Assembly (NCBI GenBank): GCA_040751755.1
Contig: JBFMHC010000010.1
Coordinates: 1 to 64,000, forward strand
DNA: 64,000 nt
Source: PFJX01 sp040751755
GTDB taxonomy: Bacteria > Pseudomonadota > Gammaproteobacteria > Burkholderiales > Thiobacillaceae
Reading direction: 5' to 3'
Part shown: positions 24,837 through 33,455 of the stretch, piece by piece
Position numbering within the stretch: the first letter of the stretch is position 1
How the letters are laid out: each line of letters begins with the position of its first letter
Notes under the pieces: model-generated
Databases searched by the model: none
What the model was told of the DNA's origin: nothing
What the model saw: the letters and a program-made list of their open reading frames with translations, nothing else
Program-made: the position numbers and the translations under genes

Positions 24837-25747
24837 CCTCGCCCAACACCCTCGCCGACCTCAACGGCCGCTTCGCCCAGCCCGGCCTGAAGTTCGTGGA
24901 AGGCCCCGGCGGCCTGATCTTCGCCGAGATCGACAACGCCCTCGGCAGCGCCACCCTGTGCCTGCAGGGCGCGCACGTCACCACCTACCGTCCCAAGGAC
25001 CAGGCCGAGCCGGTGGTCTGGCTGTCCGACTTCGCCAAGTTCGCGCTCGGCAAGTCGATCCGCGGCGGCGCCCCGGTGTGCTGGCCCTGGTTCGGCCCGC
25101 ATGCCACCGAGAGCGGCTACCCCGGCCACGGCTTCGCCCGCACCGTGATGTGGGAGGTCACCGGCAGCGCCACCCTGCCGGGCGGCGAGACCAGCCTCAC
25201 CCTGCGCCTGGTCGAGACCGAGCAGACCCGCCAGCAGTGGCCCTTCGCCACCCGGCTCGAATTGACCGCGGTGGTCGGCGCGAGCCTGCGCATCGACCTC
25301 GCCACCACCAACCTGGGCGACCAGCCGGTGGAGATCGGCGAGGCCCTGCACACCTACCTGCAGATCGGCGACATCGGCGAGGTCCGCATCACCGGCCTGG
25401 AGGGCTGCGAATTCGTGGACAAGGTTGACGGCGGCGCGCGCAAGACCCAGGAAGGTGCCGTCACCTGCGCCGGCGAGATCGACCGCGTCTACGTCAACAC
25501 CGCCGCCACCTGCGTGATCGAGGACCCGCACCTGCAGCGCCGCCTGGTGATCGAGAAGGCCGGCTCCGACTCCACCGTGGTGTGGACGCCGTGGGCGGAG
25601 AAGGCCGACAAGATGGGCGACTTCGGCCCGGACGGCTGGCGCCGCATGGTCTGCGTGGAATCGGTGAACGCGCTGGAGAACGTGGTCGGCGTCGCCCCCG
25701 GGCAGACCCACACCCTGAGCGTCACCTATCGCGCCGAGGCCCTCTGA
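24833..25747 (+). CDS. D-hexose-6-phosphate epimerase (YeaD-like mutarotase)
   Basis: 304 residues from the ATG at 24833. It belongs to the aldose-1-epimerase fold, subgroup of glucose-6-phosphate 1-epimerases. Visible signatures are GGAPVCWPWFGPH with HGFAR (a probable catalytic histidine region), EALHTYLQIGD and the late DFGPDGWRRMVCVE. It is expected to interconvert anomers of hexose phosphates in the cytoplasm. Length agrees with the family (~290-300). Confidence 0.85.
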   Translation: MTSPNTLADLNGRFAQPGLKFVEGPGGLIFAEIDNALGSATLCLQGAHVTTYRPKDQAEPVVWLSDFAKFALGKSIRGGAPVCWPWFGPHATESGYPGHGFARTVMWEVTGSATLPGGETSLTLRLVETEQTRQQWPFATRLELTAVVGASLRIDLATTNLGDQPVEIGEALHTYLQIGDIGEVRITGLEGCEFVDKVDGGARKTQEGAVTCAGEIDRVYVNTAATCVIEDPHLQRRLVIEKAGSDSTVVWTPWAEKADKMGDFGPDGWRRMVCVESVNALENVVGVAPGQTHTLSVTYRAEAL

Positions 25748-25753
25748 AGGCGT

Positions 25754-25759
25754 ACAATC
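25754..25759 (+). promoter_or_regulatory. possible -10 element upstream of hemA
   Basis: TACAAT lies 31 bases before the hemA start, the same arrangement as at ilvD. No convincing -35 precedes it, so confidence is low. Confidence 0.3.
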
Positions 25760-25789
25760 CGCGCCCCAATTATTTGATTTGAAAGCGGA

Positions 25790-27043
25790 ATGCAGCTTTT
25801 CGCCTGTGGCGTGAACCATCACACCGCACCGGTCTCGGTGCGGGAACGCGTGGCCTTCCCGCCCGACATCCTGCCCAAGGCCCTCGCCGACGTGACCGGC
25901 GAACGCCGGCTTGCGCGCGAGGCGGCGATCCTCTCCACCTGCAACCGCACCGAGATCTACTGCAACACCGCGGAGCCGGACGGCGTGACGGAGTGGCTGG
26001 CGAGCTTCCACGGCCTGCCCGCGAAGGACGTGAAGCCCTACCTCTACCGCCTGCCGCAGGCGGAGGCCGCCAACCACGCCTTCCGCGTCGCTTCCGGCCT
26101 GGATTCCATGGTCCTGGGCGAGACACAGATCCTCGGCCAGATGAAGCAGGCGGCGGAGAAGGCGCAGGACGCCGGCACCCTCGGCCTGCTGCTCAACAAG
26201 CTGTTCCAGCGCACCTTCTCGGTGGCCAAGGAGGTGCGCACCGCCACCGAGATCGGCGCCAACACGGTGTCCATGTCGGCCGCCGCCGTCACCCTGGCGG
26301 AACGCATCTTCCCCAGCATCGCCGAGCAGGCCGTGCTGTTCATCGGTGCCGGCGAGATGATCGAGCTGGTCGCCACCCACTTCGCCGCGCGCAACCCCAA
26401 GCGCATCATGGTGGTGAACCGCACCATCGAGCGCGCGCGCGACCTCGCCAACAAGTTCGGCGGCGACGCCGCCGCACTCACCAGCCTGCCGGAGCTGCTC
26501 TCCGACTTCGACATCCTCGTCACCTCCACCGCCAGCCCGCTGCCCATCGTCGGCCTGGGCATGGTCGAGCGCGCGGTGAAGGTGCGCAAGCACCGCCCCA
26601 TGTTCATGGTCGACCTGGCGGTGCCGCGCGACATCGAGAGCGAAGTGGGCGAGCTCGATGACGTGTTCCTCTACACCGTCGACGACCTCGGCGAGGTGGT
26701 GCGCCAGGGCCACGACAGCCGCGCCTCCGCCGTCGACCAGGCGGAGGCCATCATCTCCGCGCGCGTGCACGAGTTCATGCACTGGATGGACAGCCGCAGG
26801 ACCGTACCGGTGATCCGCTCCCTGCGCGACCACGGCGAACGCCTGCGCCGCCACGAGTTGGAGAAGGCGCAGCGCGCCCTGGCGCGCGGCGACGATCCGC
26901 GTCAGGTCCTGGAGGCGCTGAGCCGCGGCCTCATCAACAAACTGCTGCACGACCCCAGCCACACCCTCAACCAGGCTGGCGACGCCGAGCGCGAGGAACT
27001 GGCACGCCTGGTCTCGCGGCTGTACAACCTGCACAACGATTAG
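25790..27043 (+). CDS. hemA: glutamyl-tRNA reductase
   Basis: 417 residues. It reduces glutamyl-tRNA(Glu) to glutamate-1-semialdehyde, the first step of tetrapyrrole synthesis. The active-site cysteine is in LSTCNRTEIYC (residue ~50). The NADPH domain has GAGEMIELVATHF, and the glutamate-recognition region is FRVASGLDSMVLGETQILGQMK. The C-terminal dimerisation domain ends normally. The ATG follows a short A-rich leader. prfA and prmC follow, the usual hemA-prfA-prmC order. Confidence 0.97.
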   Translation: MQLFACGVNHHTAPVSVRERVAFPPDILPKALADVTGERRLAREAAILSTCNRTEIYCNTAEPDGVTEWLASFHGLPAKDVKPYLYRLPQAEAANHAFRVASGLDSMVLGETQILGQMKQAAEKAQDAGTLGLLLNKLFQRTFSVAKEVRTATEIGANTVSMSAAAVTLAERIFPSIAEQAVLFIGAGEMIELVATHFAARNPKRIMVVNRTIERARDLANKFGGDAAALTSLPELLSDFDILVTSTASPLPIVGLGMVERAVKVRKHRPMFMVDLAVPRDIESEVGELDDVFLYTVDDLGEVVRQGHDSRASAVDQAEAIISARVHEFMHWMDSRRTVPVIRSLRDHGERLRRHELEKAQRALARGDDPRQVLEALSRGLINKLLHDPSHTLNQAGDAEREELARLVSRLYNLHND

Positions 27044-27047
27044 AACC

Positions 27048-27110
27048 AAGTCGGCAGCCATCAGTCGGCAGTTTGCAGTGACTGCCCACTGATGACTGCC
27101 GACGGCCGAC
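27048..27110. repeat. REP-like palindromic repeat between hemA and prfA
   Basis: AGTCGGCAG occurs at 27048-27056 and 27062-27070, and its inverse CTGCCGAC(T) at 27095-27102 and in the arm ending at 27110. CATCAGT (27058-27064) pairs with ACTGATG (27087-27093). The whole 63-base segment can fold into a long imperfect hairpin. Such sequences are typically dispersed extragenic elements. Confidence 0.65.
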
Positions 27111-27111
27111 T

Positions 27112-28194
27112 ATGAAACCCTCTCTGCAAACCAAGCTCGCCAACCTCGCCGACCGCCTGGCGGAACTCGACGCCCTGCTCGCCAGCGAGACCGCCACGGC
27201 GAACATGGAGCAGTACCGCAAGCTCAACCGCGAGCACGCCGAGATCACACCCGTGGTCGAGCACTACCGTGCCTGGCAGCAGGCCAGCGCCGACCTCAGG
27301 ACCGCAGAAGACCTGCTCGCCGACCCGGAGATGCGCGACTTCGCGCAGGAGGAGATCGACGCCGCGAAGGCGCGCCTGGAGACCCTCGACCAGGAACTGC
27401 AGGTCCTGCTGCTGCCGCGCGACCCCAACGACGAGCGCAACATCTTCCTGGAGATCCGCGCCGGCACCGGCGGCAACGAATCCGCCCTGTTCGCCGGCGA
27501 CCTGCTGCGCATGTACGCGCGCTATGCCGAACGGCAGCGCTGGAAGGTCGAGGTGGTGTCGGAGAGCGAGGGCGAGGTCGGCGGCTACAAGGAGGTCATC
27601 TGCAAGATCACCGGCCAGGGCGCCTATTCCCGGCTCAAGTTCGAGTCCGGCGGCCACCGCGTGCAGCGCGTGCCGGAGACCGAGGCGCAGGGTCGCATCC
27701 ACACCTCCGCCTGCACCGTCGCGGTGATGCCCGAGGCGGATGAACTGGCGGAGATCCAGCTCAACCCCGCCGACCTGCGCATCGACACCTTCCGCGCCAG
27801 CGGCGCCGGCGGCCAGCACATCAACAAGACCGACTCGGCGGTGCGCGTCACCCATCTGCCCAGCGGCCTGGTGGTGGAATGCCAGGATGGCCGCTCGCAG
27901 CACCAGAACAAGGCGCAGGCCCTGCAGGTTCTGGCCGCACGCCTCAAGGACCAGCAGGAGCGCGAGGCACACGCCAAGGAGGCCAGCACGCGCAAGAGCC
28001 TGGTCGGCAGCGGCGACCGCTCCGACCGCATCCGCACCTACAACTTCCCCCAGGGCCGCGTCACCGACCACCGCATCAACCTCACCCTGTACAAGATCGG
28101 CGCGATCATGGAGGGCGAGCTCGACGAGCTGATCGCCGCCCTCACCGCCGAGAACCAGGCGGAGCAGCTCGCGGCGCTGTCCGGCGAGGACTGA
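27112..28194 (+). CDS. prfA: peptide chain release factor 1
   Basis: 360 residues, the normal RF1 length. It ends translation at UAA and UAG. The catalytic GGQ is in ASGAGGQHINKTDSAV (residue ~235). RF1-type codon recognition is expected in the middle domain. PrmC, encoded next, methylates the GGQ glutamine. It begins only one base after a REP-like hairpin that may separate its transcription from hemA. Confidence 0.97.
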   Translation: MKPSLQTKLANLADRLAELDALLASETATANMEQYRKLNREHAEITPVVEHYRAWQQASADLRTAEDLLADPEMRDFAQEEIDAAKARLETLDQELQVLLLPRDPNDERNIFLEIRAGTGGNESALFAGDLLRMYARYAERQRWKVEVVSESEGEVGGYKEVICKITGQGAYSRLKFESGGHRVQRVPETEAQGRIHTSACTVAVMPEADELAEIQLNPADLRIDTFRASGAGGQHINKTDSAVRVTHLPSGLVVECQDGRSQHQNKAQALQVLAARLKDQQEREAHAKEASTRKSLVGSGDRSDRIRTYNFPQGRVTDHRINLTLYKIGAIMEGELDELIAALTAENQAEQLAALSGED

Positions 28195-28196
28195 GC

Positions 28197-29048
28197 GTGG
28201 CCGTGCTGGCGGACACGCTCAAGGCCAACGCCGCCCGCCTCGCCGCCGCCCTCGGCCTGGATGCCCGAGAGGCCAGGCTGGAGGCGCAGATCCTCGCCGC
28301 GCAGGCCCTCGCGGTCGGCCGCGCCTGGCTGATCGCACATGACCGGGACGTCCTTACCCCCGCACAGGCCGGGGCCGTCGAGGCCCTGCTCGTCCGCCGC
28401 GAACGGGGCGAGCCGGTGGCCTACATCCTCGGCGAGCGCGAGTTCTATGGACGCGTGTTCAAGGTCACGCCCGACGTGCTGATCCCCCGCCCGGACACCG
28501 AGCTGCTGGTGGAGACCGCCCTGCGCCACCTGCCGCCGGATCGCCCTGCCACGATCCTGGACCTGGGCACGGGCAGCGGCTGCATCGCCATCACCCTTGC
28601 GCTGGAACGGCCGGATTGCGAGGTCTGGGCAGTGGACAGCTCCGCCGCCGCGCTCGCCATCGCCGAGGCGAACGCGCGGCGCCTGGGCGCGCACAACGTC
28701 CGCTTCCTGTGCGGCGACTGGTGCGAACCGTTACACGACGAGATCTTCGACCTGATCGTCTCCAACCCGCCCTACATCGACGCGGGCGCGCCACACCTGG
28801 CGGTAGGCGACCTGCCGCACGAACCGCTGGCCGCCCTCACCCCGGGCGACGACGGCCTGTCCGCCATCCGCCGCATCCTCGCGCAGGCGCGGCCGCATCT
28901 CCGCCGCGGCGGCCTGCTCATGTTCGAGCACGGCTACGACCAGGGGCCCGCCTGCCTCGAACTGTTCAGGCAGTCGGGCTATCGCCCCATCGCCACGCTG
29001 CGCGACCTGGCCGGCCACGAGCGGGTCGGCATCGGCAAACTGGATTAA
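28197..29048 (+). CDS. prmC: release factor glutamine methyltransferase
   Basis: 283 residues from the GTG at 28197, two bases after the prfA stop. It N5-methylates the GGQ glutamine of release factors using AdoMet. The AdoMet motif is ILDLGTGSGCIAI (residue ~125) and the catalytic NPPY is in LIVSNPPYID. The helical N-terminal domain that grips the release factor is complete (REFYGRVFKV.PDVLIPRPDTE). A second GTG two codons downstream is possible. Confidence 0.95.
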   Translation: MAVLADTLKANAARLAAALGLDAREARLEAQILAAQALAVGRAWLIAHDRDVLTPAQAGAVEALLVRRERGEPVAYILGEREFYGRVFKVTPDVLIPRPDTELLVETALRHLPPDRPATILDLGTGSGCIAITLALERPDCEVWAVDSSAAALAIAEANARRLGAHNVRFLCGDWCEPLHDEIFDLIVSNPPYIDAGAPHLAVGDLPHEPLAALTPGDDGLSAIRRILAQARPHLRRGGLLMFEHGYDQGPACLELFRQSGYRPIATLRDLAGHERVGIGKLD

Positions 29049-29165
29049 ACTGTGCGCGGCCCCGGCCGGCAGCGGTGTCGACATTTTTTACAACTGGCAG
29101 GACGAGTGCCGCAGCATTCTAGGGCCCGCCCAATAACACCAGGGTTTTCAAGGACTTCGGGATGC

Positions 29166-29181
29166 CGGCACAATTCTTGCT
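29166..29181 (+). promoter_or_regulatory. sigma-54 promoter (-24/-12)
   Basis: CGGCAC-N5-TTGCT matches the consensus TGGCAC-N5-TTGCW at all but the first base, and the GG and GC are exactly 12 bases apart. Transcription would begin near 29192, giving a 30-base leader with GGAG before the ATG at 29222. It needs a sigma-54 activator, not identified here. Confidence 0.7.
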
Positions 29182-29221
29182 CGCCTTTGCCTGAACATTG
29201 CAATCCGTATCGGAGTACGAG

Positions 29222-29968
29222 ATGAACCAGCCCGATCCCCGCGAAGCCCCGGGTGCAAACGCCCCCAAGGCCGAGCCCGTGAACCAGGGACGCCGCCGCC
29301 TGAGCAAGGTGGCGCTCGCCACCCCGGTGGTCGCCTCCCTGGCAGCCCGCCCCGCCCTCGCCTGCTCGGTATCCGGCTTCATGTCCGGCAACACCTCGCC
29401 CGGCCACAAGGACCCCCGCTGCGAAGGCTATGGCTGCACGCCCGGCTTCTGGAAGAACAACCCCGAGGTCTGGGCCCTTCGCACGAGCTACAGCGCCGGC
29501 ACCTGCAAGAAGGCCAACCCTTCCGGCAATTGCCAGGAATGGGAGATCGGCGGCACCAAGCTCGGCGACATCCTGACCTGCGCGAACCCCTTCACCCAGG
29601 TGAGCAGCAGCGACTACCTGCTGGCCATCTTCACCAAGGGCCTCGACAACGGCGGCAACCCCACCACCGACTACGCCGACGTCTGCCATTACATCGCCGC
29701 CATCCTCAACGCCGCCGCCTCCGAGGCCTCCTACGGCAGCAGCGTCGCCGAGGTCCAGGCCGCATTGTGCAAGGCGGTCACCGAGGGCAAGGTCAACTAC
29801 TTCACCACCACCCTGCTCGCCGGCCTGAACGAGCGCGGCTGCATGTTCGACGCCCACGGCAACTGCGAGACCAACTTCGTCCTCTCCGGCGGCACCTGCA
29901 TCCCGGCCTGCCCGACCGGCCAGTCGTGGGACGCCACGACCATGAGCTGCAAGGTCATCACGCCCTGA
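29222..29968 (+). CDS. exported cysteine-rich protein of an HPr-rel-A cluster
   Basis: 248 residues from the ATG at 29222, with GGAG six bases upstream. The leader has GRRRLSKVALATPVVASLAA followed by RPALA, a plausible Tat-type signal peptide with cleavage before a cysteine. The mature part has 13 cysteines, including GYGCTPGFWKNNPEVW, a motif seen in other secreted proteins, and a CIPAC cluster near the end. It is probably periplasmic or outside the cell and disulfide-bonded. The gene starts the cluster with PqqD-like, HprK-like and nucleotidyltransferase genes and may be the target of that system. No catalytic motif recognised. Confidence 0.65.
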   Translation: MNQPDPREAPGANAPKAEPVNQGRRRLSKVALATPVVASLAARPALACSVSGFMSGNTSPGHKDPRCEGYGCTPGFWKNNPEVWALRTSYSAGTCKKANPSGNCQEWEIGGTKLGDILTCANPFTQVSSSDYLLAIFTKGLDNGGNPTTDYADVCHYIAAILNAAASEASYGSSVAEVQAALCKAVTEGKVNYFTTTLLAGLNERGCMFDAHGNCETNFVLSGGTCIPACPTGQSWDATTMSCKVITP

Positions 29969-30042
29969 CGTCTCCGTCCAGTCCCCCGCCCGCGATACCC
30001 TCCGCGACTCACGAGGGGGCCGCGTGGTGCCTTGCCCCCGGT

Positions 30043-30303
30043 GTGGTCGGCCGACAGTGCGCCGAGCACGACGAAATGGCCGTATACGTGGGCTTCACCG
30101 GCACCGCGCACGTCCTGCAGGGACTGGCGTGTTTCCTGGTCGAGTCCTGCCGCGAGGAACCGCGTACCTTCGCGGACCTGGCGGACAAGGCGGTTGAGGC
30201 CTTCGAGATCGAGGCCGGCCTCGACCTCGGCACCGCCATCGCCCACACTGTCAGGCAACTGCGGGGTCTTGGTATCCTCATGCCATGCCCGCAGCCCAGC
30301 TGA
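30043..30303 (+). CDS. PqqD-family protein, HPr-rel-A type
   Basis: 87 codons from the GTG at 30043. The core AVYVGFTGTAHVLQGLACFL and the helical C-terminus resemble PqqD, a small peptide-binding chaperone. The similar reading frame extends upstream to 29965, including AWCLAPG, which looks like the tryptophan strand normally found at the start of HPr-rel-A PqqD proteins. That extension has no ATG, GTG or TTG, only a CTG overlapping the previous stop. The true start is therefore uncertain. The end overlaps the kinase gene by 19 bases. Confidence 0.6.
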   Translation: MVGRQCAEHDEMAVYVGFTGTAHVLQGLACFLVESCREEPRTFADLADKAVEAFEIEAGLDLGTAIAHTVRQLRGLGILMPCPQPS

Positions 30304-31211
30304 ACTCCCTGTCGCCCCGAGAAATCCGCCAGCTCCTGGATAGCCCGCGCGGCCTGCGTTTCGACATCGGCCCCTTTCGCGTCTGCGTGCATTCCCGCCT
30401 CACCGGCATCGCCGCGCACGTGCATGAGATGTACGGCCACTACCCCCTTGCCGACTCGGACTACGCCGACCTGCACTTCGCCGTGGACGTGCCCGCCGGC
30501 CTGCATGGCCTGCTGCGCAGACAGGTCAACTTCCGCTTCGATGACGAATTCCCGTTCAAGCCCCTGCCGTTCGCGCAGGCAAGGCCGTTCTTCGAGTGGG
30601 GCCTCAACTGGTGCATCGCCACCACGGCGCATCAGTACCTGATCATCCACGCCGCGGTGGTCGCGAAGGGCGATCACTGCGCCCTCATCCCCGGGCGCCC
30701 CGGCGCCGGCAAGAGCACGCTGTGCGCCGCCCTGGTGGCCTCGGGCTGGCGCCTGCTCTCCGACGAGATGGCGCTGATCGCGCTCGACACCGGCCTGATC
30801 TGGCCCGTGCCGCGCCCCGTCAGCCTGAAGAACGCCTCCATCGACATCATCCGCGGGCGCCATCCCGAGGTCGTCCTCAGCCCATCGTTCACCGACACCC
30901 ACAAGGGCACGGTAGCGCACATGCGCGCCCCGGACGCCAGCGTGAGCGCCGCCGGGCGTGCCGCCCGCGCCCGCTGGGTGGTCTACCCCGGCTACCAGAG
31001 TGGCGCCGCGACCGAGGTCGGCCCCGTCACGCCCTGCCAGTCCACACTCAGGCTGGCGGACGACAGCTTCAACCTGCCCCTGCTGGGCGGCAGGGGGTTC
31101 GAGGTGCTGGCCGAGGTGGCCAGCCAGTGCAGTTCCTTCACCCTGCGCTACAGCAGCCTCGACGAGGCGATTGCCTGGTTCGACGCGCAGGCGGAGGCGT
31201 GCCGGGCATGA
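30285..31211 (+). CDS. HprK-related kinase A
   Basis: 308 residues. The P-loop is GRPGAGKSTLCAAL (residues ~132-145), preceded by LIIHAAVVAKG and followed by LLSDEMALIAL, the HPr kinase/phosphorylase-like core. It lacks the N-terminal domain of true HprK and is shorter. The family (HprK-related kinase A) is defined by its link to PqqD-like and nucleotidyltransferase genes, as here. Its substrate is unknown; the PqqD-like protein or the exported Cys-rich protein are candidates. The stop overlaps the next start. Confidence 0.8.
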   Translation: MPAAQLNSLSPREIRQLLDSPRGLRFDIGPFRVCVHSRLTGIAAHVHEMYGHYPLADSDYADLHFAVDVPAGLHGLLRRQVNFRFDDEFPFKPLPFAQARPFFEWGLNWCIATTAHQYLIIHAAVVAKGDHCALIPGRPGAGKSTLCAALVASGWRLLSDEMALIALDTGLIWPVPRPVSLKNASIDIIRGRHPEVVLSPSFTDTHKGTVAHMRAPDASVSAAGRAARARWVVYPGYQSGAATEVGPVTPCQSTLRLADDSFNLPLLGGRGFEVLAEVASQCSSFTLRYSSLDEAIAWFDAQAEACRA

Positions 31212-32326
31212 AGACGCCGCCGCTCATCCGCATCCTCGCCGACCCGCGGTGCATGGCCGGACTGGACGAGGCCGGCTGGGACGTGGCGATCCGCCAGGCC
31301 CGCGCGGCCGGCCTCCTCGCCACCCTGTACCACGCGGCCGAGGGCGCCGGCGTGCTCGCCGCCCTGCCGGAGCGTGTGGGCACCCAGCTGCTGGCCGCGC
31401 ACCACCTCGCGCAGCGGCATTTCGAGGTCACGCAGTGGGAGGTCCGGGAGATCCACGCCACCCTGGAGAACATCGGCGTACCGCTCGTCGTCCTCAAGGG
31501 CGCGGCCTACGTGATGGCCGACCTGGAGGCGGCGCGCGGCCGTCTGTTCGGCGACGTCGACATCCTGGTGCCGCGCGGTGCCCTGGCGGACGTCGAGCGC
31601 GCCCTCGGCCGCGCCGGCTGGATGCAGGAGAACCGGGACGCCTACGACGACCGCTACTACCGCAAGTGGATGCACGAGATCCCCGCGCGCAAGCACGCCG
31701 AACGCGGCACGGTGATCGACGTGCACCACAACATCCTGCCGCTGACGGCGCGCAACAAGCCGAGGGCGGACCTGCTCTGGCAGGCCGCGCGCCCCATCGC
31801 GGGGTTCGCCGACCTGTACGTGCTGGCGCCGGAGGACATGCTGCTCCACTCCGCCGCGCACCTGTTTCTCAACGGGGAGTTCGATCGCGGCCTGCGCGAC
31901 CTCAACGATTTCTCGCGCCTGGCGCGGGAATTCGGCGGCGCCCCCGGGTTCTGGGAAGGCGTGAGGGCGCGCGCCGGGGATCTCGACCTCGTGCGTCCCT
32001 TGGGCCTGGCCGTACGCCATGCCAACCGCCTGCTGCAGACCGCCATTCCCGAAACGACGGTCCCCGAGGCCGCGCAGGGCGGCACCGGCCTCCTGGACGC
32101 GATCCTGACACGCGGTCTGCGCCCCAACCACTCCAGTGCCCGCGACCCCGGCACGGCCGCCGCCCTGTTCGCCCTCTACGTGCGCGGCCACTACCTGCGC
32201 ATGCCCTTCCACCTGTTGCTGCCGCACCTGCTCTACAAGGCGACGCTGGCAAAATACCGCGAGCAGAAACTGCACGACCGGAACCAGGAACTCATGGAGC
32301 AGTTCCGCGCCTTCCTCGACAAATGA
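31208..32326 (+). CDS. nucleotidyltransferase-family protein (NTP_transf_5 type)
   Basis: 372 residues. The nucleotidyltransferase core has LVVLKGAAYVMADL, then RLFGDVDILVPRGAL, giving the G..D.D metal-binding pattern, and DVHHNILP further on. Proteins of this family commonly sit next to HprK-related kinases and PqqD-like proteins. It may add a nucleotide or phosphoryl group to a protein or small molecule; the substrate is unknown. It starts at an ATGA overlap and ends at a strong terminator, closing the four-gene cluster. Confidence 0.75.
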   Translation: MKTPPLIRILADPRCMAGLDEAGWDVAIRQARAAGLLATLYHAAEGAGVLAALPERVGTQLLAAHHLAQRHFEVTQWEVREIHATLENIGVPLVVLKGAAYVMADLEAARGRLFGDVDILVPRGALADVERALGRAGWMQENRDAYDDRYYRKWMHEIPARKHAERGTVIDVHHNILPLTARNKPRADLLWQAARPIAGFADLYVLAPEDMLLHSAAHLFLNGEFDRGLRDLNDFSRLAREFGGAPGFWEGVRARAGDLDLVRPLGLAVRHANRLLQTAIPETTVPEAAQGGTGLLDAILTRGLRPNHSSARDPGTAAALFALYVRGHYLRMPFHLLLPHLLYKATLAKYREQKLHDRNQELMEQFRAFLDK

Positions 32327-32330
32327 AAAA

Positions 32331-32351
32331 GGCGGCCGAGGCCGCCTTTTT
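32331..32351 (+). terminator. Rho-independent terminator
   Basis: GGCGGCC-GA-GGCCGCC (32331-32346) is a perfect 7-bp stem followed by TTTTT, with AAAAA before it on the other side. It ends the HPr-rel-A operon and can also end fbp transcription from the opposite strand. Confidence 0.85.
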
Positions 32352-32369
32352 CACGCATGCATCGGGGGC

Positions 32370-33377
32370 TCACGCCTCCTTGTGATACCCCACCACCACT
32401 TCCACTTCCTTCTTCGAGCCGAGGATCACCGGCACGCGCTGGTGCAAGCCCTCGGGCTGGATGTCGAGGATGCGCTCGTAGCCGGTGGAAGAGGCGCCGC
32501 CGGCCTGCTCGACGATCATGGACATCGGGTTGGCCTCGTACATCAGGCGCAGCTTGCCGGCCTTGCTGGGGTCCTTGGTGTCGCGCGGGTACATGAAGAT
32601 GCCGCCGCGGGTGAGGATGCGGTGCACCTCGGCCACCATGGAGGCGACCCAGCGCATGTTGAAGTCCTTGCCGCGCGGACCTTCCTTGCCGGCCAGGCAC
32701 TCTTCCACGTAGCGCTGCACCGGCGGCTCCCAGAAGCGGCGGTTGGAGGCGTTGATGGCGAACTCCCGGGTCTCCTCGGGGATGCGCATGTCGGGGTGGG
32801 TGAGCAGGAACTCGCCGACCTCGCGGTCCAGGGTGAAGCCGTTGACGCCGTGCCCGGTGGTGAGCACCAACATCGTCGAGGAACCGTACAGTGCGTAGCC
32901 GGCGCACACCTGCTTGACGCCGGGCTGCAGGAAGTCCTCGGCGGAGGCGGCGCGATTGCCGACCGGCGCACGCAGGATGCTGAAGATGGTGCCGACGGAG
33001 ATGTTGATGTCGACGTTGGAGGAGCCGTCCAGGGGGTCGAACACCAGCAGGTACTTGCCCAGGGGGTACTTGCTGGGGATGTGGTAGACCTCGTCCATCT
33101 CCTCGGAGGCCATGCCGGCGAGGTGGCCGGCCCACTCGTTGTGGCGGATCATGATCTCGTTGGTGATCACGTCCAGCTTCTTCTGCGTCTCGCCCTGCAC
33201 GTTCTGGCTGTCGAGGGCGCCCATGACGCCGATCAGCGCGCCCTTGTTGACGGCGTTGGAGATGACCTTGATGGAGGTGACCAGGTCATTCAGGAGGGCG
33301 GTGAAGTCGCCGGTGGCGTTGGCGATGTGGCGCTGCTCCTCGATGATGAACTGGGTCAGGGTGGTGCCGATGTGCAT
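32370..33377 (-). CDS. fbp: class I fructose-1,6-bisphosphatase
   Basis: 335 residues, normal for the class. It hydrolyses fructose-1,6-bisphosphate in gluconeogenesis (and in the Calvin cycle where present). The metal-binding signature is VFDPLDGSSNVDIN around residue 115. The substrate region GGIFMYPRDTKDPSKAGKLRLMYEANPM is complete. The start MHIGTTLTQFI is typical of proteobacterial Fbp. Confidence 0.97.
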   Translation of the reverse strand: MHIGTTLTQFIIEEQRHIANATGDFTALLNDLVTSIKVISNAVNKGALIGVMGALDSQNVQGETQKKLDVITNEIMIRHNEWAGHLAGMASEEMDEVYHIPSKYPLGKYLLVFDPLDGSSNVDINISVGTIFSILRAPVGNRAASAEDFLQPGVKQVCAGYALYGSSTMLVLTTGHGVNGFTLDREVGEFLLTHPDMRIPEETREFAINASNRRFWEPPVQRYVEECLAGKEGPRGKDFNMRWVASMVAEVHRILTRGGIFMYPRDTKDPSKAGKLRLMYEANPMSMIVEQAGGASSTGYERILDIQPEGLHQRVPVILGSKKEVEVVVGYHKEA

Positions 33378-33455
33378 GATGGAATCTCTGCGCTAGGAAT
33401 TTTGGAGGCGCGGATTCTAATTGATAAGCCCTGCTTATGGCACCTCCAAACGTAC

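Noticed and set aside
24716..27061. A 781-codon minus-strand open frame opposite the epimerase and hemA genes
   Set aside because: Antisense shadow with the same biased composition; the real genes are on the plus strand.
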